Of a stretch of DNA of 64,000 nucleotides, positions 53,592-60,884 are shown one piece after another; within the stretch, counting starts at the first letter, position 1, and each line of letters begins with the position of its first letter. The notes below the pieces were generated by a model. It was not told the DNA's origin. It did no database searches and saw nothing but the letters and a program-made list of their open reading frames with translations. The position numbers and the translations under genes were made by a program. The DNA is from an uncultured Eubacteriales bacterium (GTDB taxonomy: Bacteria; Bacillota; Clostridia; Christensenellales; Borkfalkiaceae): positions 1 to 64,000 of the forward strand of contig CACXGN010000005.1 in NCBI GenBank assembly GCA_902767225.1. The letters are read 5' to 3'.

Positions 53592-54813
53592 AAAACTTCG
53601 TGCCAAAATTATTATGATGACAATGTCCGTTATAGGAATAATGCTTTTAATTGTTGCTATAACATATTCGCTTTATAGTATCAACGGCACAAAAAACCGC
53701 ATTTTTCAATCGTTAGAGAGGGAAATATCAAAATATGAAGAACGCTCCGCAGTTACCCCGCCGGACGCGCCCACCGAAATAGGAAAAGGCGAAGGCGAAG
53801 GTGCGGGATACAAGCTTGATGTATGCGTGGCAAAATCTGATAAATCGACGGGCGAAATAACCACCCTATCAACAGACGTTTATATTGACGAAGAAGTTTT
53901 GACCGCTTCTATAAACGAAATATTAAAAGACAGGAAAAGATCGGGCGAACTTCCAAAGTATAAGCTTTTATATTCTTATGCAGATTCTCCCGACGCAGTA
54001 TATTTTGCACTTACAGACAACGGCATTTTGGCGAGCGAAGTAACAAGCGTTTGGCTAAATTCGCTTTTAATATTCGGAACGGTTTTTGCCGCGATATTTA
54101 TTTTAAGTATTTTTCTTTCAAAAATGGCGGTAAAACCGGTTGAAAAAACTATTGAAGAACAAAAAAGGTTTATTGCGGACGCGTCTCACGAATTAAAAAC
54201 GCCGCTAGCAGTTATTTCCGCCAACACTAAAATATTGAAAAACATCGATACGGGCGTAAACCCCAAAACTTCCGAGTGGCTGAAAAGCACGGAAGAAGAA
54301 GTCGATCACATGAGTTCTATTATTGCCGATATGCTTAATCTTGCGCAGAGCGAAGCGCTTCGCGAAATTTCTAAATCCGAATTCGATATGACAAGGCTTG
54401 CTTCGCAAATATGCTTACAGTTCGAAGCGCTATCATACGATAAAAACGTTTCGCTAGAATATGAGATAGAAGACGGAATAAACTACTTCGGAAACGAAAA
54501 GATGATAAAACAATTATTTATGATCTTTATCGATAACGCCATAAAATACGAGCCTTCGGGCGGAAAAATTTTGGTAAACCTAAAAAAATATAAAAATAAA
54601 AAGATATTTTCCGTAAAGAATTTCGGAACGGTTATTTCAAAAGAAGATCTCCCCCACGTGTTTGAAAGATTTTACCGCGCCGATAAAGCAAGAACTTCGG
54701 GTGGCGTAGGATTAGGGCTATCTATCGCTAAAAATATAATAGATCTGCACGGCGGCACGGTTAAAGTTTTATCAGAGCAAAACATAGGCACGGAATTCAA
54801 AGTTTTATTTTAG
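53584..54813 (+). CDS. Membrane sensor histidine kinase
   Basis: 409 residues. Two membrane helices (about 10-30 and 160-182) flank an extracellular sensor region of about 130 residues with no recognised fold. The H-box ADASHELKTPLAVI follows (His about 201), then the ATP-binding domain with FIDNAIKYEP (N-box), VFERFYRADKART and GVGLGLSIAKNII. There is no long HAMP domain. It forms a pair with the overlapping response regulator; the sensed signal is unknown, but the partner lipoprotein suggests an envelope or polysaccharide cue. Confidence 0.92.
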   Translation: MIKKLRAKIIMMTMSVIGIMLLIVAITYSLYSINGTKNRIFQSLEREISKYEERSAVTPPDAPTEIGKGEGEGAGYKLDVCVAKSDKSTGEITTLSTDVYIDEEVLTASINEILKDRKRSGELPKYKLLYSYADSPDAVYFALTDNGILASEVTSVWLNSLLIFGTVFAAIFILSIFLSKMAVKPVEKTIEEQKRFIADASHELKTPLAVISANTKILKNIDTGVNPKTSEWLKSTEEEVDHMSSIIADMLNLAQSEALREISKSEFDMTRLASQICLQFEALSYDKNVSLEYEIEDGINYFGNEKMIKQLFMIFIDNAIKYEPSGGKILVNLKKYKNKKIFSVKNFGTVISKEDLPHVFERFYRADKARTSGGVGLGLSIAKNIIDLHGGTVKVLSEQNIGTEFKVLF

Positions 54814-54816
54814 CTA

Positions 54817-54844
54817 TTGACAAATTAAATAATTGTAATATAAT
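54817..54844 (+). promoter_or_regulatory. Consensus promoter of the 32-residue ORF (predicted leaderless)
   Basis: -35 TTGACA (54817-54822), 16-bp spacer, -10 TATAAT (54839-54844). +1 falls at 54851, or the purine at 54852, which is the A of an ATG. The -35 starts 4 bp after the kinase stop codon. Confidence 0.7.
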
Positions 54845-54851
54845 TATTTTT

Positions 54852-54950
54852 ATGAAGAAAGAATATTGTCCTATAAAAATAGATATATCCTATTTTACAA
54901 TAAAGCAAATATTTTTTTCTGACGACGCATACTGGTCTGACTTCTATTAA
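54852..54950 (+). CDS. Putative 32-residue peptide with its own promoter and terminator
   Basis: ATG at 54852, stop TAA at 54948-54950. Composition is aromatic-rich (four Tyr, four Phe, one Trp) with one Cys; the N-terminus is MKKEYCPIKID and the end is SDDAYWSDFY. No family is recognised and no membrane helix or signal peptide is clear. It has no ribosome binding site; a consensus promoter puts +1 on its first base or one before it, and a GC-rich terminator begins 8 bp after its stop. The alternative is a small non-coding RNA of about 130 nt that happens to contain this frame. Confidence 0.45.
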   Translation: MKKEYCPIKIDISYFTIKQIFFSDDAYWSDFY

Positions 54951-54958
54951 AAATTAAG

Positions 54959-54983
54959 CCGCAAAATAATTTGCGGTTTTTTT
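54959..54983 (+). terminator. Terminator of the small transcription unit
   Basis: CCGCAAA (54959-54965) and TTTGCGG (54970-54976) with an ATAA loop, followed by seven T residues (54977-54983). With the promoter at 54817 it defines a transcript of about 133 nt. Confidence 0.85.
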
Positions 54984-55001
54984 ATTGCTTTTATTAAAAA
55001 C

Positions 55002-55033
55002 AAAAACCTACGGAATTTTCCGTAGGTTTTTGT
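55002..55033 (-). terminator. Terminator of the SIS-domain gene
   Basis: AAAAACCTACGGAA and TTCCGTAGGTTTTT form a stem of about 14 bp around a short TT loop; on the minus strand it ends the gene finishing at 55050. Confidence 0.85.
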
Positions 55034-55049
55034 TTATTCGGTAATTTAA

Positions 55050-56132
55050 TTACTTGGTTATGGTAATTTTATTGAGTGCTCTCGGAGAGTCTGGGTTATT
55101 ACCTATCGCACAACTAATCTTGCACGCAAACATTTGCGCAAAGAGAGCAAACGTAAACATCGCAAATTCTTCGGACGCGCTGAAATTTATAAACGCATCG
55201 TTGCACTTATCGAATTTACCGACAAGCAAGTCGTCGTTAGTGACCAAAAGAACGGGCGCATTTAAGCTTATCATTTTTTCGATACACTTAATTTGATCGA
55301 GACGAATATTGTTTTGCATTTCTTCGTCGCCGTTGTTCTTTGCACAATAAATTATAACAGGCGTCGTTTCGTTAACCATTGCCATAGGTCCGTGATAGAA
55401 ATCACTTCCCGCATACCCCTTCATTTGGATATAGCAAGTTTCCTGCAACTTTAAGGTAGCCTCTAACGCGATAGCGTAAGTTAAACCACGTGATAAAACA
55501 AACCCGCTCTTCATATCCTTAAATTTTGCAGCATATTTGGTTGTTAAATCGTCGATCTGCGGAAGAACGCCGTCAATATAATGTCTTAAATTTTTGAGAG
55601 TGAAAAGTTCTTCTTTATCATTTGCGATTTCTGCGGCAAGCCACAAAAGAAGATAGAGTTGAGCATTAAAGGTTTTGGTAGCCGCAACGCTGGACTCTAA
55701 TCCCGCGTCGCAATACAAGTGGTATTTAGCCTCTTTTGCCATCGGGCTTTCAAGATCGTTGGTAACTGCAATCGTTATAACGCCTTGTTCGTTACCTCTT
55801 TTCATAACTTCTAAAACGTCCGCCGCTTTTCCGCTTTGGCTACAACCTATAATAATACTGTTTTTATAGTTGATTTTACCTTTATATAAAGTTAAAACGC
55901 TGGACGCCGCAAGACCGACCGTATAATCCGTCATAACTTCGGTAAGATATTTAAAGTAAACAAGAGCGTGATTGGAAGTTCCGCGCGCAGCCGCAACGAA
56001 GTTCGTAGCGTCGCTTGCCTTAATATCGGCAACGAGTTTTTTCATTGTTTCGGCGTTGGCAGCCTGAATCCTATCGAATATCGCAGGCGTTTCGTTGATT
56101 TCTTTCCACATTATTGTTTCATTATACTTCAT
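55050..56132 (-). CDS. SIS-domain amino-sugar phosphate isomerase/deaminase (NagB-II-like)
   Basis: 360 residues with two SIS domains. SGKAADVLEV (phosphate loop, about 110) and ESSVAATKTFNAQ (about 148) match the GlmS isomerase half, without its glutamine amidotransferase domain. The catalytic region reads SDFYHGP, with Asp where GlmS has Glu before the KHGP-type stretch. Divergence from nagA suggests a glucosamine-6-phosphate deaminase, converting GlcN-6-P to fructose 6-phosphate, rather than synthesis. AGGGG precedes the ATG. Confidence 0.8.
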   Translation of the reverse strand: MKYNETIMWKEINETPAIFDRIQAANAETMKKLVADIKASDATNFVAAARGTSNHALVYFKYLTEVMTDYTVGLAASSVLTLYKGKINYKNSIIIGCSQSGKAADVLEVMKRGNEQGVITIAVTNDLESPMAKEAKYHLYCDAGLESSVAATKTFNAQLYLLLWLAAEIANDKEELFTLKNLRHYIDGVLPQIDDLTTKYAAKFKDMKSGFVLSRGLTYAIALEATLKLQETCYIQMKGYAGSDFYHGPMAMVNETTPVIIYCAKNNGDEEMQNNIRLDQIKCIEKMISLNAPVLLVTNDDLLVGKFDKCNDAFINFSASEEFAMFTFALFAQMFACKISCAIGNNPDSPRALNKITITK

Positions 56133-56166
56133 ATTTTTGCCCCTAAAAAATATTTTTTACTCGTAT

Positions 56167-56195
56167 ATTTTATAATTTTTTTGACCAACTGTCAA
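56167..56195 (-). promoter_or_regulatory. Promoter of the SIS gene with an overlapping inverted-repeat operator
   Basis: Minus strand: -35 TTGACA (56195-56190), 17-bp spacer, -10 TAAAAT (56172-56167). The inverted repeat TTGAC-5nt-GTCAA (56181-56195) covers the -35, where a repressor would block polymerase. Confidence 0.6.
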
Positions 56196-56359
56196 GGAAT
56201 TTTTTCGAGTTTTTTAATATTTTTTAATGTTTTTCGTCGGTTTAGTAGCAAAAATACTTTTTTAGACATTGAAAAAATTTAAAAATGTAGGGGTAAATTA
56301 TTAAAGTTTTACGGAAAATTTATAAAATTACTTTGAATTTTAAAATTTTTTTAAATGGA

Positions 56360-56388
56360 TTGATAAATTTTTAAAAACATATTATTAT
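56360..56388 (+). promoter_or_regulatory. Promoter of nagA
   Basis: -35 TTGATA (56360-56365), 17-bp spacer, -10 TATTAT (56383-56388). Predicted +1 near 56395, leader about 34 nt without a ribosome binding site. AT-rich surroundings lower confidence. Confidence 0.5.
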
Positions 56389-56428
56389 ATATTTATATTT
56401 ATTTAATATAAAAAATGGATATAAAATT

Positions 56429-57577
56429 ATGAAAGGTTTTAAAAATATTCGGGCATATATTTATAATCACGGAATAAAAACCGTAGACGTTGGTTTTGAA
56501 AACGGAAAAATAACCTACTTGGGCGACGCCAACATAATCGACGAAGAAATACCCTTTGATAATAACCAAATACTTCTTCCCGGATTTATTGACGAGCATA
56601 TACACGGTGCGGCAGGATACGACGTTATGGACGGCAATTTATATTCTCTTGAAAAAATGTCGCAAGCGCTTTTATCCGAAGGCGTTACGTCGTTTGTTGC
56701 AACAACAATGACCGCTCCCATTTTTAAAATCGAAACCGCACTTAAAAACGTAAAAGATTATATTTTAAATCAAAATGAAAGTTATTCGGAAGTTTTGGGC
56801 GTGCATTTGGAAGGGCCGTTTATTTCCGAAAAATTTTCGGGAGTTCAAAAAAAGGAATACATTATCCCCCCTTCTAAGGAAGTTATGGATAAACTCGTTT
56901 CCGCTTCCGAAAATACGATTAAGATAGTAACCATAGCTCCGGAAAAATCCGGATCGGAAGAAGTTATTAAATACTTAAAAGATAAAGGAATAACCGTAAG
57001 CGTGGGGCACTCCGACGCGGATTTTGAAACGCTTTATAAAAGCGTTAAGATAGGCGTATCTTCCGTAACGCACACGTATAACGCGCAAAGTCAATTTCAC
57101 CATAGAGAGATAGGTATTGTCGGCGGTGCGCTTTTGCTAGATGAATTATACGCCGAACTTATCGCCGACTTAAATCACGTTTCTATTCCGGCAATAAGGC
57201 TTTTGGTTAAAAATAAACCGAAAGACAAAATAATTTTAATAACCGATTCTATGCGCGCAAAATACTTAAAAGATGGGATTTACGAACTCGGCGGAAACGA
57301 AGTTACGGTTAAAGACGGAAAGGCTGTAACGAAAAGCGGAATACTTTCCGGCAGCGTGTTAAAGATGAACGACGCTATTAAAAATTTGGTCGATTTATGC
57401 GGTGTGCCTTTTACGAACGCAGTCGATTTTGCGACGGCAAATCCCGCAAAAAACTTAAACGTTTTTGATAAGATCGGCTCTATCGAAATAGGAAAACAAG
57501 CAGATTTCGTTTTGTTGAGCCACGACTTTACGGTATCAAAAACAATTAAAAACGGAAAGATAGTTTACAGCAAATAA
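56429..57577 (+). CDS. nagA: N-acetylglucosamine-6-phosphate deacetylase
   Basis: It removes acetate from GlcNAc-6-phosphate, feeding the divergent SIS enzyme. 382 residues, amidohydrolase TIM barrel. Metal and substrate residues are in DEHIHGAAGYD (His57, His59), GVHLEGPFIS, VGHSDAD, THTYNAQSQFHHREIG and ITDSM. Most NagA have ATDAM at the last site; here it is ITDSM, with the catalytic Asp kept. There is no Shine-Dalgarno; a five-codon frame (56415-56432) ends on the nagA start as ATGA, which could supply ribosomes. Confidence 0.93.
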   Translation: MKGFKNIRAYIYNHGIKTVDVGFENGKITYLGDANIIDEEIPFDNNQILLPGFIDEHIHGAAGYDVMDGNLYSLEKMSQALLSEGVTSFVATTMTAPIFKIETALKNVKDYILNQNESYSEVLGVHLEGPFISEKFSGVQKKEYIIPPSKEVMDKLVSASENTIKIVTIAPEKSGSEEVIKYLKDKGITVSVGHSDADFETLYKSVKIGVSSVTHTYNAQSQFHHREIGIVGGALLLDELYAELIADLNHVSIPAIRLLVKNKPKDKIILITDSMRAKYLKDGIYELGGNEVTVKDGKAVTKSGILSGSVLKMNDAIKNLVDLCGVPFTNAVDFATANPAKNLNVFDKIGSIEIGKQADFVLLSHDFTVSKTIKNGKIVYSK

Positions 57578-57603
57578 AAAACGCCCGATCTGGGCGTTTT
57601 TAT
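57576..57603. terminator. Bidirectional terminator after nagA
   Basis: AAAAAACGCCC (57576-57586) and GGGCGTTTTT (57592-57601) around GATCT, with T tracts both ways; the glycosyltransferase gene converges on it. Confidence 0.9.
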
Positions 57604-57604
57604 T

Positions 57605-58624
57605 TCAGTTTATATTTTTCACTATATTATCTGCAAATTTTTTATAGTTATATTTTTCGATAATTTCTTCTTTCTTCGTGTCTATTTTCGGGTTAGCGCT
57701 AAGTATCGCGTTTTTAAGGCTTTCGGGATCACCTACTTTAAAATAGCATACGTCAAACCCGTCGTAAATTTCCTTAAAAACTTCTATATCGCTGATTATA
57801 GGTTTTGTGCCAAGATAAAGCGATTCAAGTGGCGGTAGACCGAAGCCTTCGTATTCCGACGGTTGAATTAAAAAAGACGCTTTGGATATTTCATTAAGCA
57901 ATTCTTCGTCGTTTATCCTACCGGTGAAGATAACCCTATCCGTTTCAAGATCGTTTATAGAAAGCCCTACGTTAAAATTATCCTTTTCACCGATAATTTT
58001 TAGAACGTATTCTTCGGGTAGCGCTTTAAATGCGGCAATAAGCGTTTTTATCCCCTTATGCGGTTTAACGTTCCCGACGAAGATAAGTTCTTTCCCGTTC
58101 TTTTCGGTTTTTACTTCTTCTTTAAAATTTATGACGTTTTCTGATAATCCGTTATAGTTAACAAAGCATTTATCGGCAAGTTTTCCGTAATAATGAACGC
58201 ACCTATTTAACGTAAAACCCGAAACGCAAGCAACTTTAACAGATTTTTTCATGCATCTTTTGAGCATGATTTTTTTGATCAGTCTATCGAGAGTGCCCTT
58301 GCATGTATCTTTTCTGTCTAAAAAGATCAAGTCATGCATGACCGAATAAACGGGAATTTTAACGTTTAGCGGGATAAGATAGTTTGGCGCGAGAAAAACG
58401 TCGCATAACTTATTTATTTTAGGATTGATTTTTAATATTCCCTTAAAAGAAAACGGGCTATTATAGTCCGAAATTATTTCTTTCGCAGGATATTTACTTA
58501 AAAGTTTTTCGTTCCCTATAAGATAGTATTCGTTTTTAAAGTAGTCAAGGTTTTCAAGCAAACCCTGACAAACCCTGCCTATCCCCGATTTACCGTAATA
58601 TCTGCAATCTACTGCTATTTTCAT
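57605..58624 (-). CDS. Glycosyltransferase family 1/4 (GT-B fold)
   Basis: 339 residues, cytoplasmic or membrane-peripheral. The retaining GT4-type C-terminal features are present: FVGNVKPHKGIKTLIAAF (about 185-202), FTGRINDEELL and the donor-site EYEGFGLPPLESLYLGTKP with its catalytic Glu pair. The N-terminus has a GIGRVCQGL loop. The neighbouring GDP-mannose genes suggest a mannosyltransferase for an envelope glycan; the acceptor is unknown. No clear ribosome site; it follows the upstream gene by 4 bp. Confidence 0.88.
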   Translation of the reverse strand: MKIAVDCRYYGKSGIGRVCQGLLENLDYFKNEYYLIGNEKLLSKYPAKEIISDYNSPFSFKGILKINPKINKLCDVFLAPNYLIPLNVKIPVYSVMHDLIFLDRKDTCKGTLDRLIKKIMLKRCMKKSVKVACVSGFTLNRCVHYYGKLADKCFVNYNGLSENVINFKEEVKTEKNGKELIFVGNVKPHKGIKTLIAAFKALPEEYVLKIIGEKDNFNVGLSINDLETDRVIFTGRINDEELLNEISKASFLIQPSEYEGFGLPPLESLYLGTKPIISDIEVFKEIYDGFDVCYFKVGDPESLKNAILSANPKIDTKKEEIIEKYNYKKFADNIVKNIN

Positions 58625-58628
58625 AATC

Positions 58629-60881
58629 TTATATATTTACCACAAGCGCCGTGCATTTTCCGCTGATTTCGACCGTATCCCAACTTCCGCTGAACCACGT
58701 ATCGCCCATCTTCGACGGATAAGTCAGCGACCCGTTACCGATCTTACACTTTCCGTCGATAATGATAATTACCTGGAAAGTCGTATCGTTAGAAGCGAGT
58801 TTAAGCGTTCCGTTTACTTCGTATTTATTCACGGAGAAGTATTTGCACTCCCCGATAAGTTTTGACGAATATCCGTCGAATTTTCTTTCGGGATATTCGG
58901 TGCTTAAATTATTAGTCGATTTACGAAGATCCAAAACGTCAAGCGCTCTATCGATATGAAGTTCTCTGGTTTTTCCGTTTTTATCTTTTCTTCCGTAATC
59001 GTATAATCTATAAGTAACGTTAGAAGATTGTTGAACTTCGCACACAAAACACCCGCCGCCGATGGCGTGGACTGTTCCGGAGCGCAAGAAATACGCTTCG
59101 CCCTTTTTTACGGGGACTTTATTAAGGACTTCCATAATAGTTCCCTTTTTAACGCGTTCTCTCACTTCTTCGACGGTAACGTCTTTATTAAAGCCCACGT
59201 ATATACAAGCGTCTTTATCCGCCTCCATTATATACCACATCTCGTTCTTGCCGTAATCCCCTTCGACGGAAAAAGCGTATTCGTCGTTTGGGTGGACCTG
59301 AATAGATAGGCTTTGTTTTGCGTCAATAAACTTGACCATCAGCGGGAAGCGCTCGTATGACTGGGTTTTCCAGCCGAGTTGCTCTTTACCGATCATCTTT
59401 AAATAGTCGGAAAAAGGCAGCCCTTTATATTTTCCCGTGGTTATAGTAGACTGACCTGCGGGGTGCGCGGAAAGTTCCCAACTTTCGGCAACGGTAGACA
59501 TATTGCCTACCGGTTTTTTAAGAATATCCCTTATCTTCGTGCCGCCCCACAAAAAGTCTTTTAATACCGGTTTAAGTTTAACAAGGCTTTCGTGCCCTAC
59601 GGGTTTGATCTTCTTTTTCTCTATTTCGGCAAATTCAAGGTTCTTTGTTTGGATCATCACAAGATCGTTCTTCGTTTCGTTTGAGATCTCGTATTCGTTA
59701 CCGCTCCTAAATAAAACGCTTCCGTTTCGCGAAACGCTTCTACCGCCGTGAGTATCGTTATATATTTTAGCCGAGCCTTCGGTTACGTAATAATTTACAA
59801 CACAGCCGTCTTCAACTATGCCCGAATAGCCCCTGTTCGGGTAAACCACGATACGTGAAACTTCGCATTTTTCGTTCCTGTTTAAAATCTCTACGCTGCC
59901 CCATTTTTCATATGATAAAAGCCGCTCGTCAAAATATTTGCTTTTATACTGATAATTCTTTTTAACGATATCTTTTATATTGCCTTCTTTATCGATTTGG
60001 GTTATATAGATCGCGTCACGCGTGTTTGCAATCAGAATATCCCTAAGCCCGTTGGCGACGATAAGTTGCTCTTTGGAAGTATTGATTATTTCGACGTTTC
60101 GGTTATCGAATTCTATTGCGTTAATATCGTTTTCAACTTCAGAAGATCTGCCGATATACTGATAATAAGACGAAATATCGGTAATACGCGTCCAGTTAAA
60201 ATGCGCTTCAACCAGCTCGATATAGTCTGGATTAAGAAGTTTATCCAGTCCCAAAACCAAGCCTTCGTCAAACTCTTCGAAAACCCCGTCTTTTAAGCCG
60301 ATATTTCGGCAACGTTCAATATACTCTTGGTCGGAAGTTTGCAGTATCACCGATGCTTTTGCGGCGTAAATTCCGCAATCGAAATAGCAGTTTTTAGTCT
60401 TTCTTGGTGAAAAACGCGTTCTTTTACCCGCAACGTCGAAAAAATGATATCCTATTTCGTTATCGCTGGGCTTAACGCCTACCGCTCCGATCTTATTATC
60501 TTTAACGATTTTTATAAGTTTGGTTAATGTCGGATTATATTCGCCTTCTATTATGTGGTCGCAGGAAACTATCAAAAGTTCTTCTTCGGGCTGAGCGTAA
60601 AGTGCAACGGTTATTATCGAAGGAGCGGTGTTAAGCGGCTTATCTTCCAAAAGTATCGTATAATTTATACTCTGAAAAGATTGCAGCTGACCACGGGCGA
60701 TATTTTCATATTTTTTATTAGTTATAACAACAAATTCGTCACAAAAAGGCATGTTCCTTAGAATTGCTTCTTGGAACATAGAACGCCCTTTTTTGATTTC
60801 CATAAATTGTTTAGGGTAGTTTTTGCGAGAAAGCGGCCAAAGTCTGTCTCCGCTGCCGCCCGCTAATACTATACACTTCAT
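58629..60881 (-). CDS. Mannose-1-phosphate guanylyltransferase/type I phosphomannose isomerase fusion
   Basis: 750 residues in three parts. First (about 1-270) is a sugar nucleotidyltransferase with GGSGDRLWPLSRKNYPKQF (residues 8-26). Second (about 330-415) is a cupin-like stretch that looks like a type II PMI domain without its HHHR metal motif, so probably inactive. Third (about 430-750) is a complete type I PMI with QVHPND (about 530), GKNEMWY and SGTVHAIGGG, the zinc ligands. It could thus make mannose 6-phosphate and GDP-mannose from one chain. AAGGAT precedes the ATG. Confidence 0.87.
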   Translation of the reverse strand: MKCIVLAGGSGDRLWPLSRKNYPKQFMEIKKGRSMFQEAILRNMPFCDEFVVITNKKYENIARGQLQSFQSINYTILLEDKPLNTAPSIITVALYAQPEEELLIVSCDHIIEGEYNPTLTKLIKIVKDNKIGAVGVKPSDNEIGYHFFDVAGKRTRFSPRKTKNCYFDCGIYAAKASVILQTSDQEYIERCRNIGLKDGVFEEFDEGLVLGLDKLLNPDYIELVEAHFNWTRITDISSYYQYIGRSSEVENDINAIEFDNRNVEIINTSKEQLIVANGLRDILIANTRDAIYITQIDKEGNIKDIVKKNYQYKSKYFDERLLSYEKWGSVEILNRNEKCEVSRIVVYPNRGYSGIVEDGCVVNYYVTEGSAKIYNDTHGGRSVSRNGSVLFRSGNEYEISNETKNDLVMIQTKNLEFAEIEKKKIKPVGHESLVKLKPVLKDFLWGGTKIRDILKKPVGNMSTVAESWELSAHPAGQSTITTGKYKGLPFSDYLKMIGKEQLGWKTQSYERFPLMVKFIDAKQSLSIQVHPNDEYAFSVEGDYGKNEMWYIMEADKDACIYVGFNKDVTVEEVRERVKKGTIMEVLNKVPVKKGEAYFLRSGTVHAIGGGCFVCEVQQSSNVTYRLYDYGRKDKNGKTRELHIDRALDVLDLRKSTNNLSTEYPERKFDGYSSKLIGECKYFSVNKYEVNGTLKLASNDTTFQVIIIIDGKCKIGNGSLTYPSKMGDTWFSGSWDTVEISGKCTALVVNI

Positions 60882-60884
60882 CGT

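Noticed and set aside
53584-54813. VanS/VanR-type vancomycin resistance system
   Set aside because: No vanHAX-like genes nearby; the kinase and regulator have only general OmpR-class features.
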